Source: Deroplatys truncata
Taxonomy: Eukaryota > Arthropoda > Insecta > Mantodea > Mantidae
Reading direction: 5' to 3'
DNA: 64,000 nt
Assembly (NCBI GenBank): GCA_030765065.1
Contig: CM060975.1
Location: forward strand, 202,592,007-202,656,006
Shown here: in pieces, positions 1 to 10,916 of the stretch
How positions within the stretch are numbered: the stretch's first letter is position 1
How the letters are laid out: every line of letters starts with the position of its first letter
The notes under the pieces: model-generated
What the model was told of the DNA's origin: nothing
Database searches by the model: none
What the model saw: the letters and a program-made list of their open reading frames with translations, nothing else
Translations under genes and position numbers: made by a program

Positions 1-119
1 TTATTTTTGGGGCTAGATTGCCCTCGAAAAATTTGAGTGTTTAAGTAAGCACCGATAATGCTTTTTAAAAATAACAAACTTTATTTTCCAGATACTTTAT
101 TATCATTCATTACTTTACA

Positions 120-536
120 CTACTTCTCCATATAGTTACTGTTCAGGCACTTATAACTGAAAACTAGTTTTTGTATTCCTCGTCAAAGAATGATGCCGCC
201 TGTGATGAAAACCAAGTCTGCACTTCTTGTTCCACAACATAATTGTCGTTGAAATGTTTTCCACCAAGGAATTTCTTCAGATTAAGAAACAGTTGAAAAT
301 CGCTTGGTGCTCATTCGGGACTTTAGGGAGGGTGGTCAAATTGTTCCCAACCAAATTAAGCGATCAGTTCTTTAATTTGTTTGGCTGTGTGGGGCCGGGC
401 ATTGTCACTCATTATTGTTTCCCCATAAACCTCACATAATGACGACGAATGTTTCCTGGCGCAACATTTCTCGCATTCAAAAACCGAATCACTGATCTGG
501 TTTTACAGTCGGTGGGTCTTTCGATTGTTTTGACCA
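120..536 (-). pseudogene. Internally deleted mariner-type transposase
   Basis: Read on the minus strand, an ATG at 534-536 opens a mariner-like N-terminus (MVKTIERPTDCKTRSVIRF, then FLNARNVAP), the first helix-turn-helix of mariner DNA-binding domains. After about 43 residues it jumps to the family's C-terminal part. Reading across frameshifts gives a DNARPHT-like stretch, then WEQFDHPPYSPDLAPSDF-like residues around 290-350, and a CLNS..YMEK-like end with a stop at 120-122. The middle of the catalytic domain, including the first aspartate, is missing, so the copy cannot make transposase. The family identification is from motif recognition and the deletion follows from the reading. I did not find clear terminal repeats. 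Confidence 0.7.
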
Positions 537-1229
537 TTTCGAACAGGAAAGCACAAAATGACGATCGCTAACAGTTGCGTCTTTTTAATGAATGGAGGAA
601 GTGATCGCTCATGCTCAAAATTGCGACTGTAATGACAAAATATTATAACAGTACTTATCTTAAAACACCTTCGTATAACACTGAGCCTTATGATTGTGAT
701 CTCGTTTTATTTAATGAAACTCGAAACTGTAAATTCTTATTAAAAAGTATTTTAAAAGTGCTATACATAGTTGTCCACCTAATTTAGACACCTGTATGTA
801 TGAATTACATTCGTACCTGTCAACTTCCACCACTGTATTGGCTATGCATATGATTCCGAGACAGACTTCATAGTCACGGTAGCACTATGCGCGTCTCGAA
901 AAAGGCAGCGTTAAGTAACAAACAGGTTGATTGTGGAGAATTCTCACAACGCATGTAATGATATGCACACCACAACCACATCCATCTTGCCGGCGCGCTC
1001 CCCGAACAATGAAGCCCATGAACATGTCTGTCCCATAAAACAGCAGGGAAAACAAAGGACGAGTCAAAAGCGGACTTCGAACAGTTGTTAGAAGATGGAA
1101 CGTAGATTTATACAATACTTCTCAGAGTATCTGCGTTTCCGCCGTTTATGAATACTTTGTGTATTTTCTGCATTTCGCCAGTTTTGGTATTTTACAGGAA
1201 AAGAAATTGCAAATAAGGTAAAGGTGCAA
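537..1229. other. No gene seen; AT-rich spacer
   Basis: No coding signal or recognisable repeat was seen. The first 100 bases probably still belong to the mariner remnant at 120-536. The short open frames here lack recognisable motifs. Confidence 0.5.
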
Positions 1230-1760
1230 ATTGCATATCACGGAGGGGCCCCCGGAACCGGGGCAGAGCACAACACGCAGGTCAGTCAGGCCATTGTGCT
1301 TCCAACGTCTCTGAGAGGGAGGGATGAGCGGAGAGACCCGAAAGGCGACCAAATTCGGATGCCGAAAGCGCAACATTGACGGGGTCCCTAATGTTTCCGG
1401 ATAGAATGCATCGAACCGCACGGTCCCTGCCCACAAGCCACCAACCTCCAGGGTCCCCAGGAGCGGAGCCCCACGCTGAGGAGAGACCTAACTGAGCGGT
1501 ACAGCAGCACCGCCAGGGAAGAAGCGCAATCCACTACCCAGCCGCAACTCGCCGAACAACGTTACCTGGTCCTACAACCCTGAAACAGATAACAAGGAAG
1601 GTGATTGATACAGGAAGTGAGAGGAAGGAGAGGCGTGGTAGAAGATGCACCACCCAGCATTCACCTGGCAACCCGGGGAAATCACGAAAAACTCATGAGC
1701 CAGAGTGGGCGGTCGCCGAAGTCCTTTCTCCACAGAATGTTTCAGTAAAGACAGGGGGAA
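1230..1760 (-). repeat. GC-richer interspersed repeat (family V), copy 1
   Basis: This segment is clearly more GC-rich than its surroundings and recurs at 2880-3330 and 47100-47527 in the same orientation. Shared landmarks are a GACCCGAAGG-type motif, GGGGTCCCTAACGTTT, CCTAACTGAGC, ACCTACAACC.TGAAACAGAT and CCAGCATTC.CCTG. On the minus strand the CCAGCATTC end reads like the SINE body block GTTTTTCGTGGTTTTCC...GCGAATGCTGG, which also occurs in the family III SINEs of this window. It is therefore probably a SINE or SINE-tailed retroelement. The open frames within it are accidental. Confidence 0.6.
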
Positions 1761-2879
1761 GAGAGAGGAAGAGATAGAGGCTATTATTCTGTAAAACATT
1801 CATATATACGTTGTTAATAACACACCATAATTACTAATCTAATCCTTCTTTCTACTTAGCGTATTCCGCATGTAAACACATTGCAGCTTTTCCCGCCTCT
1901 CACTGTCACTACCCTAATGTGATTTAGTTCAGTTCTGTCACTTCACTAAGAGTTCTAGTTCACTGTCATTTCATTAATGTGATCTATCACACTGTCACTT
2001 CACTTTTGTGACTGCGCGTAGCGGTGAAATGAAACACGTGTGAGATGATCTCTTTGTCCATCCACTTCACTAGCTGCGGCGTCGAACACCAGATTTCACT
2101 AATCTCTCGCCACAACCTCAGCCGTAGAGTAGGACTTGGTGTCGCACCAGAAACGCACTCACTATCTCGCTTACTAACTGGCGGACTCCCGAGCGCGCTT
2201 ACATAGCAGCAGAATTTTCCAGAGAGTTCTAGAATATTCGGAAGGCGGGAAAAAGCGATATTTCCAGAAGACTCTGATTATTGGAACCATAACTGCGTCA
2301 CAATATCAAGCTATGTTACTCCGCGTCCGCTTTATCCTGAATAGCTAAAGCTGTTTGTACCATCATAAATTGCACATTTCCTAACACGCAGAGATGTGGG
2401 ACCTAGGACGATATAGCCGTATTTATATTGTAACAGCATGCTCTCATACAAATGAAGTGTCGGAAGCAGGCAATTGTAAAGTGTTATTACATAATATTTA
2501 AATTAGTTACGGAGCTAGTTACACAACTCCTGCCCTGTAGGTGTCTGGTTCCGTGGCGTCAGGTTCATTATCGGAAGAAGAACTTTCCAGTTAACTTTTC
2601 AGTTGTTTTAATTTCCATTCAGGATTTCTCTTCACTGCTAACAGTTACACCCGCAAGTTCAAATACGAGTCCTTTGTTTTAGAGTTAGAAATATTTCCGA
2701 AAGGAGAGTAAAATCGTATAACAGCGTTTCTTTTCCCCGCCTTTAAGACATTTGCCCGCGGATTCTGGCATTATGCAACATTTGCATACGATACGCAGAA
2801 AACTCATGCACTTTCAGTTGTCAGTGAGTAACAGTCAACGATAAACGTTTAAAGGCAAAATAAAGATACGGACGAAAGG
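1761..2879. other. Unassigned; possible LTR/promoter-like segment
   Basis: There is no gene. Around 1930-2000 a CACTGTCACTTCACT-type motif repeats imperfectly. At 2227-2239 the sequence TTCTAGAATATTC matches a three-unit heat-shock-element pattern (TTC-n2-GAA-n2-TTC). A loosely similar arrangement (CTTCACTAACTG, a TATAA-like box, GTTCTAGAA) occurs near 50980-51060. Both could be remains of LTR promoters, but no TG...CA ends or target duplication were found. Confidence 0.25.
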
Positions 2880-3330
2880 ACGGACTCGCACAACCGGGGA
2901 CAAAGCACAGAAAATAGGCCACAACGGCCCTTTTGTACTTCTACCATGACCCCTGAGAGGAAAGACCCGAAGGACCACCAGATTCGAATGACAACGGGCG
3001 AAAGCATGAACGGGGTCCCTAACGTTTGAAGATCTAAAGTATCTGACGCCGCTCGAGCCTGTCCAAATGTCTCCGAACCCCGCCGTCCCCCTGGTGGGAT
3101 TCATTCGGAGGTGAGTCCTAACTGAGCAGTCCCGTAAGGACACCAGGGAAGAAACTTCTACGCTGAACACCGTCGCCTGGACCTACAACCTTGAAACAGA
3201 TGACAATGAAGGAATGATGGGTACAGGAAATGTGGGGCAGGAAAGTCGTGGTAAAAGATGAACCACTCCAGCATTCGCCTGCAGACCCGGAGAGACCAGA
3301 AAAACCCATGGGTCAGAGTGAGCAGTCGCC
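2880..3330 (-). repeat. GC-richer interspersed repeat (family V), copy 2
   Basis: This shares colinear blocks with 1230-1760: CCCGAAGG, GGGGTCCCTAACGTTT, GTCCTAACTGAGCAGT, CACCAGGGAAGAA, ACCTACAACCTTGAAACAG and CCAGCATTCGCCTG. It lies about 1.1 kb from copy 1 in the same orientation. The end near 3265-3330 carries the GCGAATGCTGG/TTTTTC block seen in family III SINEs. No target duplication could be fixed. Confidence 0.6.
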
Positions 3331-3839
3331 CGGATCTTCTGAATGCGAGTTGCACACGTTATCGCGGCGCCACCTAGCTCGGTAACATTTGCATAACTGA
3401 GGTGTTAATCTACGGTCAAGCACCAAGCAGTACACAACCTTCAGTAATTTAACCAAGGTGCACCAGTCTTCTGCTACACGCGTTGTCTTTAAATACGAGA
3501 ACTAACGTCCACACATTTCGCAATACTGTGGCGTTAATATACAAATGAAGTTAATATCCACATATTAATTTCAAACATGTACTTGAATTTTCTTGTGATT
3601 CTTCAAATATATGTAGGCAAACTACTGTTTGCAATAAATAGTAATGCGTCCAGTAACCAATAAGAAAAGGTTAGATGCACGTGTTTTGTTACATGTGGAG
3701 TAAATAAAGGGAAGCTTGGCACAGACGGCTAAGCAACAACATATGCAGCTTGCATTCGGGAAATACACTGATTCAAATTCCATGTAGTGACTTTAACATA
3801 ATGAGCACGGCGATAACACATGTAGGTGCCACACAGGAA

Positions 3840-3843
<4 letters not shown>
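3331..3843. other. No gene seen; AT-rich spacer
   Basis: No coding motif or repeat match was seen. It borders the (TA)n tract where the left end of the Tc1 element would be expected. Confidence 0.5.

Positions 3844-3881
<38 letters not shown>
3844..3881. repeat. (TA)n microsatellite
   Basis: About 19 TA units. It sits where the left inverted repeat of the adjacent Tc1 element should be. The repeat may have expanded at, or replaced, that end. Confidence 0.95.
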
Positions 3882-3883
<2 letters not shown>

Positions 3884-4089
3884 TGCATTCTACTGCCACC
3901 TACTGCCTCGTACTCATTATCCGCGACCTCAGTAGTCATTAGACATCGTGAAACAGCAGAATGGGACGCTCCGTGGAACTCACGGACTTCGAACGTGGTC
4001 AAGTGATTGAGTGTCACTTGTGCCAGAAGTCTGTACGCGAGATTTCCACACACCTAAACATCCCTAGGTCCACTATTTCTGATGTGATA

Positions 4090-5355
4090 TAAGGGGCATT
4101 CAAGTGAAACCTGGTCAGTGCGTCTAACTTTGCATTACACGTAAGGTGGCATCACGTAACTACGTGTATGGTGGCACCATCTATTGGTAGAGTGACTGCA
4201 GCGTGCGCAACGTTTGACGTTGTATAGCGACAGTGTGGTTTCACGCCGAAGAGAGGGTGGTCACACAAGTTATCGTCCACTACTAAACATGAAGGCGAGT
4301 AAGGAGGAACAACGAGGAGTGATTCGATTTTTAACGGCGGAGTGAGTTGGAGGCCGTGAAATGTATCGACGGAAGGCTGTGTACGGAGAGTACAGTCTGT
4401 CGTTCAAGTGTGGTGAAATGACGCAAAATATTCCTTGAGGGGCACGAGTTACTGAAAGACGATACTCGTCCTGGACAGGCTCCTCGTGTCACCACAACTG
4501 AAATGATAGCGGAAGTGAATGCTTTAGTCTTGGGCAACTACGATGGACGAGATCCATCGGTTACTGGGTATTAGCGTGGGCACCATTCACACCATAATGC
4601 ATCAACACTTGAAATTTCGAAAAGTTTGTGAGCATTGGATTCCCCACCTACTGACCGCCGAACAGCGCAATACTCGAATGGCGCTGTCTTTGAGTCATCT
4701 GCAACGTTATCATGAGGAATACGGCTTTCTGTATATATTGTCACTGGTGAAGAAACATGCTGTCACCATTTTGGACCGGAAAGCAAGGGTCAGAGCAAGC
4801 AGTGGAAACATGCGACTTCACCACCTCCAAAGAAATCAAAGGTCGTGGACACCAGTTCTGGAAAGGTCATGATGTCCTTTTTTGACCACAAGGGCCCACT
4901 GCTTCCCAAGTTCCTGGAACGGGGAACCACCATCAATGCCCAGCGTTATCAAGCCACTTTACAGAACCTTAGACGAGTCATAAAGTCGAAACGCCCAGGC
5001 ATGTGGTCCAATTGGCATACAATGCCAATGCGGTGAAGACGACATTGTAGCAGTTTCGATGGAAAACGCTGGAACATGCACCGTACAATCCAGACCTTTC
5101 ACCGTGTGACTTTAATGTTTATGGGCCTCTAAAACAAGCTATTCGCGGACATCGATTCACAACGGAAGATGAAGTGTATGAATGGGTCTAGGCCTGGATT
5201 CAACAACAGCCTAATAGCTTCTTTAAAGATGGAATTGAAAGTGGAAGTGTCGCAATGGGATAAATGTGCCAACAGTTTTGGCGACTATTTTTGAGTTAAT
5301 AAAATCGTTACCGTTACTTTACACAAGTGATTGGGTTTCATTTGAATGGCCCTCA
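4090..5355 (+). mobile_element. Mariner element inserted in the Tc1 element
   Basis: 1266 bp. The ends are imperfect inverted repeats: the left reads TAAGGGGCATTCAAGTGAAA, and the right, on the minus strand, reads TGAGGGCCATTCAAATGAAA. TA dinucleotides flank it at 4088-4089 and 5356-5357, the target duplication expected of mariner. Taking out the element and one TA rejoins the Tc1 reading frame exactly, which confirms the boundaries. The Tc1 element is therefore older. Confidence 0.93.
4289..5294 (+). pseudogene. Mariner transposase, decayed
   Basis: ATG at 4289 begins MKASKEEQRGVIRFLTAE followed by a stop, then the VGGREMYRR helix-turn-helix continues with frameshifts. Later blocks are recognisable: EQRNTRMALSLSHLQRYHEE, TSSGKVMMSFFDHKGPLL, TTINAQRYQATLQNLRR, PYNPDLSPCDFNVYGPLK, and an end like ..NSFGDYF with a stop at 5292-5294. 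Two catalytic positions are lost. The TGDET motif reads GEET (codon 4749-4751), and the segment normally carrying HDNARPHT is deleted near 5015-5025. The third aspartate (SPCDF) remains. Confidence 0.85.
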
Positions 5356-6329
5356 TAGTAAAGTGGAAACGTGAAGGGACATGTACAGCACAAAAGCGTA
5401 CAGGCCGACCTCGTCTGTTGACTGACAGAGACCGCCGACATTTGAAGAGGGTCTTAAAGAGTAATACGCAGGCATCTATCCGGACCATCACACAGGAATT
5501 CCAAACTGCATCAGGATCCACTCCAAGTACTATGGCAGTTAGGCGTGAGGTGAGAAACCTTGGATTCCATGGTCGATCGGCTGCTCATAAGCCACACATC
5601 ACGCAAGAAAATGCCAAACGACGCCTCGCTTGGTGTAAGGAGCGTCAACATTACACGATTGAACAGTGGCAAAACGTTGTGTGGAGTGACGAATCACTAT
5701 CACAATGTGGCGATCCTATGGCAGGGTGTGGGTATGGCGAATGCCCGGTGAACGTCATCTGCCAGCGTGTGTATTGCCAACAGTGAAATTCGGAGGTGGT
5801 GATGTTATGGTGTAGTCGTGTTTTTCCTGGAGGGGGCTTGCACCCCTTGTTGTTTTGCGTGGCACGACCTACATTGATATTTTAAGTACCTTCTTGCTTC
5901 CCACTGTTGAAGAGCAATTCGGGGATGGCGATTGCATCTTTCAACACAATCGAGCACCTGTTCATACTGCACGGGCTGTGGCGGAGTGGTTACACGACAA
6001 TAACATCCCTGTAGTGGACTGGCCTGCACAGAGTCCTGACTTGAATCTTATAGAAGACCTTTGGGATGTTTTGGAACGCGACTTGTGCCAGGCCTCACCG
6101 ACCTACATCGATACCTCTCCTCAGTTCCGCACTCCGTGAAGAATGGACTGCCATTCCCCAAGAAACCTTCCAGCACCTGATTGAAAGTATGCCTGCGAGA
6201 GTGAACGCTGTCATCAAGGCTAAAGGTGGGCCAACACCATATAGACTTCCAGTATTACCGATGGAGGGCGCCACGAACTTGTACGTCATTTTCAGCCAGG
6301 TGTCCGGATACTTTTGATCACGTAGTGTA

Positions 6330-6932
6330 TGTCCCATCAGATACAATTACGGTTTAGAGCATAGGTCCTGTTCCACTCCACATAATTGACAATTTTTATT
6401 GAAATTTGTCTTTCCATCTCTTTCGGGGACGTCCAATATCTCATCGTCCTATGAGATTTTAGTCGTTTACCATTTTGGGAATGCGATTGGAATCCATTCC
6501 ATTTACATCTTCATGTCGTTCAGTATGTATTTGTCATTTTTTTCTAATGCTTGTAGTTCCAAGTTCTTCAAGGATATCTGAATTTTGTTTATGGTGTAAT
6601 ACTTCATACCCAGCCAATGGTCTCAATAATCTAAGTTCTGCGGCCACTATGCATCGTTTTTACTTTCTTGTTAGACACCAAGTTTCTGAACCACAGAGTA
6701 GTTATTGTATTGCTAGGTTTTTGTAACATAGTATATCTTCCGACTCTTCCTACAATTGTTCTTTTAATTATTTTGCCCAATAGCTGCTGAACGTGGGTGA
6801 TTTAACACATTTATAAGTTGTTGTACAGTCTAAGTAATCAAATTTATTTGTTTTTCCATTGTTTTATTCTTAACAACAGTTTTTGTTCTAAGTGGAGTTT
6901 TTCTCCCAAAATTCCATTACTTTTGCCTTTTT
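6330..6932. other. No gene seen; AT-rich spacer
   Basis: AT-rich sequence without recognisable motifs between the Tc1 right end and the first LR repeat. Confidence 0.5.
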
Positions 6933-7713
6933 ACTTTCTCTGCTACGTATCTATATAATAGGTTGAGAAGGTACTGCATTTCCACCCAAAAATTGGATAC
7001 CAAAATTTTACCGGAAATAAAATTTTGAGGCACCTTGAACCCCCTAAGCGCTATTAGAAAAACGTAAGTGTGTGTGTGTGCGTGTATGCGCCTCTTGTGT
7101 TTGTCAGCATAACTCACAAATGAAACGCCGCATAAATACCAAAGTTGGTATTTAGGTTCCGTACATTCCAAAAATGCGGCACGAAGATTTTCAACAAAAT
7201 CCCGAACCCCATACTATCCTTTACATGGAATATTTTCAAAATGTTTGATTTTATAGAATATGCCTCTAACGATTTTGATTAAAATACCATACATTAAAGT
7301 TATTTACTCGACAAATAGAATGTAGGTGTATCTCGAATTTTCTGGAATAGCCTGTGAAGTCCACTTCGACAGGAATTTAGAACCCACAATTTATTTTACA
7401 TAATCTTTTGTGGTGTAAACCATTTCCGAAATATCCGTTATTCTTTTAAAGTCCTGTCGATTGTCAGTTGTTTCTTGGGATGTCATGAAAATAGTATGGA
7501 ATTTTAAGGCCAGCGTATAGTTTTAAAACATTTTAAAACATTTGACTAACGTGATCCCCTTTGTACCTATAATGAAACATGTAGTGTAGCTATTTCCGAA
7601 AAGGTTTATTTTGATTAAACTGGAGGAGATAGGGAAATAAACTTTCGTAAAAATTCTGTACCCAGTAATAAGCGATAGAGAGTAGGGAAATAATGTAAGT
7701 GTAACACATCAGA
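6933..7713 (-). repeat. LR repeat, old copy
   Basis: Reverse orientation. The R end (ACTTTCTCTGCTACGTATC) opens at 6933. The block with ATTTCACC-like GGAAATAAAATTTTGAG, a short (GT)n at about 7068-7086, CATAACTCACAAA and CCTTTACATGGAA follow in the usual order. The L end (GTGTAACACATCAGA) closes at 7713 before a T-run. The middle is diverged relative to young copies. Confidence 0.85.
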
Positions 7714-8452
7714 TTTTTGTTGGTATTTTAAAATCATGTTGTCTAAGTATAGATCTTACTTGAAACACAGTTCCGCATTAAATATCTCAATTCTTCACAA
7801 AATGTCAATTACCATATTTTACGACCGTGTTCCTATAAATCTGTGTAGATTTAACATATTTTAATGCCAAATGTCGTATGGTGCATAAATAAAATTGGTG
7901 ATAAGAGCTGAAACGCTAAAGTAACTGATATTAATCTTAGCGAATTTGGTGTAACTCTTAATTAAACCTCAGTCCATCATGAACCTAAGCATGATTCAGA
8001 GCCTGGTCCTGCAGCTGGCATTATGAATAAAACATAAGTGTATAAAGTTAGGGTCACAATAAGCACATTGCCGCTTGAATTTCTTCTAACCCCTGTTCTA
8101 TATAATTTTGTCCCATATATTTTCATTATCACGTGCACTAATCACATCTCATTGGCTGCTATCGTTGAATACGTTGAGAGATGCAAACTAATTCCTTATT
8201 TAACAAGCTAATTCATCTTAATATATCCGAAGACAATTATTAAATAACCGTATTTTCATAACCGTATGAATCAAACATAAAGCATTACGTAACAGGCTTG
8301 AGGGGCCCTCTGGTTCCACATGGACAAGATTCCCTAATCAATCAATTTTAACGAAACGTTTAGGTTAAATTGCACCTATATATTTGTTGGTATAAGTTTC
8401 ATTGCTTTAGGGTGAAAGTTTTGTAATTAAAACTATTTATTATGCTTTTTTT
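7714..8452. other. No gene seen
   Basis: AT-rich spacer between two LR copies. No coding, tRNA-like or inverted-repeat signal was recognised. Confidence 0.5.
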
Positions 8453-9191
8453 ACCTTCTCTACTACGCTTAGAAAGTAGGGGAAGTATTGTATTCCATCC
8501 AAAGATTCGATACCAGATTTCACCGGAAATGCATGTTTTGAGGCACCCTGAATTCAAATAAAACATTTTTGGAAACATGTCCGTATGTGTGTCTGTCTGT
8601 GAACACGATAACTCAAAAACGAAAAGTCGGATAAATACCAAACTTCGTGTTTAGGTTCAACATCTACCAAAGATGCGACATGCAGATTTTCAACGAAAAC
8701 CCCCACCCAAAACTACCCTTTACATGGAACATTTTTCGAAATGTTCGATTTTCTAAAAAAATTTGCTAAGTATTTTGTTTAAAATACCATATATTAAATA
8801 TACTGACATGACAAATAAAATTTATATATTGAATTCTCGGAGAATAGCCTAGGAAGTCCTCTTCATTCGGAAGTAATTTTGTATAATCTTTATAATGGCT
8901 TAAGTTAAGCAACAGACGAAAGCGTATTACACATAAAATCTGATGTGTTACACTCACATAACTTTCTCTACTCTTGTACAAACTATTTTTACAAACGCTT
9001 ATTTTCCATATGCTTCATGTTAATCGAGATATCGAGATGTTAATCTTATTGCTAATTTTCTTGTAGATGCAAGGGGAATTTATAACGAAATGTGAAATGT
9101 AGATAGAAAAATAAGCTTGACTAACAATAATTTGTGTACCCACTAATAAAAGATAGAGGATAGAAAAGCCATTTGAATGTATCACATCAGA
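8453..9191 (-). repeat. LR repeat, old copy invaded by an L module
   Basis: The R end (ACCTTCTCTACTACGC) starts at 8453 and the diverged L end (GTATCACATCAGA) stops at 9191. Between about 8939 and 9080 lies an L module in the opposite orientation (TCTGATGTGTTACACTCAC... to CTTGTAGATGCAAGGGGAA), much closer to the young consensus than the surrounding copy. It follows an A-run (ACATAAAA). The expected middle of the old copy is missing there, so this is insertion plus deletion, or conversion. Confidence 0.8.
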
Positions 9192-10362
9192 ATGTTTTGT
9201 AAATACTTGGATAGTAATAAAAGGTACACTTTTTGGTATTTAGAATTAAAATAGAGGTCTAAAATTTGGTATGTTGGTTGTTCTATTCATATGCAATAAA
9301 CTTGTTATTTGTTTATTAAAATATTAATATTTATTAGAAACTTGATTTTTTGTATTTAGAATAAAATAAAAATTGCATATACTTGTATGTATAAGAATAA
9401 CCAACAAAGCAATTCACAGTAACCTTTCTTTAAGATGCCATATTCTATATGTCTTGCAAATTTCATCCTGATTTATCAACATTTACTGCAAAAAGCATAT
9501 CTTAAAGAACAAAACTTGCTATATGGAGAAAAAGCTATTTAAAGTTTGGAAACAGAGTTGTTGGAGTTATTGCTCTTCATTTTTCAATTTGAGTTACACG
9601 AATTTCTAGACGTAATATTTATTGGGTGTATTCTAGACATATTGAGGAGACTGTTTCTTTTAATAACAGTTTTTCTGAAGAAAAAATTTTTTTTTTTGCC
9701 ATTATGGTACCAGAGTATTCCCTTCATGCATCTGGAAAGCATGTAAATTCTTATTAACAAATAGTTAGGAAGGATCCTTCGGTTTAAACCTCACGATGAC
9801 GAAGAAAACAGTGCATCTATCACGATAAAGAGCATTTTCATCGTTATTGCCTGACCTTGTATTGCATAGGGCTCGTTTGTCACTTAAAGATGTACATTAT
9901 TGAAATCAGTAGAATGGGAAAGAAAACGGAGCGCAGAAGATTACATTTTAGTGGGTCAAGATTATAGGAAACAGGGTTTATATATGAAAATAAGAAACCT
10001 GCTGAGTTTATTAAGGTTCACATGGGAACTTTGCCATCTGGAATTAATTGTTAGTTGTTTTCTGCTGGGAGTCTGACACTCAAGTTTTGAATAGGACAGC
10101 TGATTTAAGGATTACATCAGAACATGCTTCCGGTGGTCATGCAGCATACACTGAGACATCTGGCGATAGGTGGAGACAGTTATTTAGACCGACAGCTGGC
10201 TCCAACTTGATGGCGCCCCACTACATTTCAATTGAATGAGCACATTTGAACCGCAGCTAAAACAATGAATAATTGCGCGACTATTACGATCGCCCAGCTT
10301 AACACCCTTATACTATTTCTTCTAGCAACTGTCCCCAGGTGACTGCATGAATATTCGTTGCT
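9192..10362. other. No gene seen apart from a short foldback
   Basis: AT-rich DNA. The only structure noticed is the inverted repeat listed at 9273-9405. Open frames here have no recognisable motif. Confidence 0.5.
9273..9405. repeat. Imperfect inverted repeat (foldback)
   Basis: GTTGGTTGTTCTATTCATATGCAAT at the left is answered by ATTGCATATAC... AGAATAACCAAC at the right, giving arms of about 25-34 bp around an AT-rich spacer of about 75 bp. Related TTTAGAATWAAA segments lie near both arms. It could be a small MITE. Confidence 0.5.
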
Positions 10363-10375
10363 TGAAATGAAAAGC

Positions 10376-10742
10376 GGGCGGCGCCGTGGTCGAGTGGTTA
10401 GACCGCTCGACTCCCACCGAGGCGGACCGGGTTCAATCCCAGGGACCTGCATGTGGGATTTGTGGTGGACGAAGTGGCGTCTGGGTGGGTTTTCTCCGGG
10501 TTCTCCGGTTTGCCCCGCCATTCATTCCACCGACTGCTCCATCATTACCTTTCCATTCATCCATTTCGCTTCATCTACTTCCTTCATCCCATACCAGGTA
10601 TCGGGCTGATCACCCATCCTGGATGTTCTGTCTGATCCATGAGTGTCTGCTCCTCGACGGGCCTCTGACCCCAGGCACACGCCTGTAAGTCCTGGGGGGT
10701 GCAAGTCCTACATAAGAGGAGGGTAAACAGATAATGAATGAA
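10376..10742 (+). mobile_element. tRNA-derived SINE (family II), full copy
   Basis: The head resembles a tRNA with an A-box-like TGGTCGAGTGGTTAGAC and a B box GGGTTCAATCCC, the internal RNA polymerase III promoter of SINEs. The body has GTGGACGAAGTGGCGTCTG and pyrimidine-rich CATTCATTCC blocks. The tail has GGGCTGATCACCCATCCTGG, CCTGTAAGTCCTGG and AAGAGGAGGGTAAACAG. Flanking copies of TGAAATSAAAAGC (10363-10375 and 10743-10755, one mismatch) are a target duplication that fixes both ends at 367 bp. Confidence 0.9.
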
Positions 10743-10916
10743 TGAAATCAAAAGCCAGACAGACCTGAACCTTTTGCTGGAATCTGACGTTTGTTCGCAA
10801 CACTGAGGGACAAAAACACTTCAAAAATCTGATGTGTTACATTCACATAACTTTTCTACCCTCTGTCGTTCATTAGTGGGTATACAAATTATTTTTACGA
10901 AAGCTTATTTGTCCAT

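Larger units (their letters stand above)
3961..6317 (+). pseudogene. Tc1 transposase, interrupted and frameshifted
   Basis: The first 43 codons (MGRSVELTDFERGQVIE..., ending STISDVI) run from 3961 to 4089 and resume in the same frame at 5358 (VKWKREG, then GRPRLLTDRDRR). They form the bipartite helix-turn-helix DNA-binding region of Tc1 transposases. The DDE catalytic domain follows, with WSDES holding the first aspartate at about 5685, and SPDLNLIEDLW near 6030-6065 holding the third acidic residue. The second motif reads FQHNRAPVHT, so the usual aspartate codon is AAT at 5948-5950. A frameshift lies around 5700-5725 and stops follow near 5784 and 5814. The frame ends ...VSGYF at 6317. Confidence 0.85.
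3882..6327 (+). mobile_element. Tc1-like transposon, split by a mariner
   Basis: A Tc1-family element whose right end is preserved. The minus-strand reading of the last bases is CACTACGTGATCAAAAGTAT, a typical Tc1-type terminal repeat, followed by TA at 6328-6329. The matching left repeat is not visible; the left side runs into a (TA)n tract. Bases 4090-5355 are a separate mariner. Without it the element is about 1.2 kb from its left edge, a normal Tc1 size. It is dead because of a frameshift, stops and a changed catalytic residue in its transposase. Confidence 0.85.

Noticed and set aside
1146..3355. Several minus-strand frames in the GC-richer blocks as exons
   Set aside because: They fall in the dispersed family V repeat, differ in frame between copies and share no conserved protein.
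6933..7713. Classification of LR as a Helitron
   Set aside because: The TC start, small hairpin and internal microsatellite fit, but the 3' end is AAAG and not CTRR, and A/T-run flanks prevent a clean A|T test.
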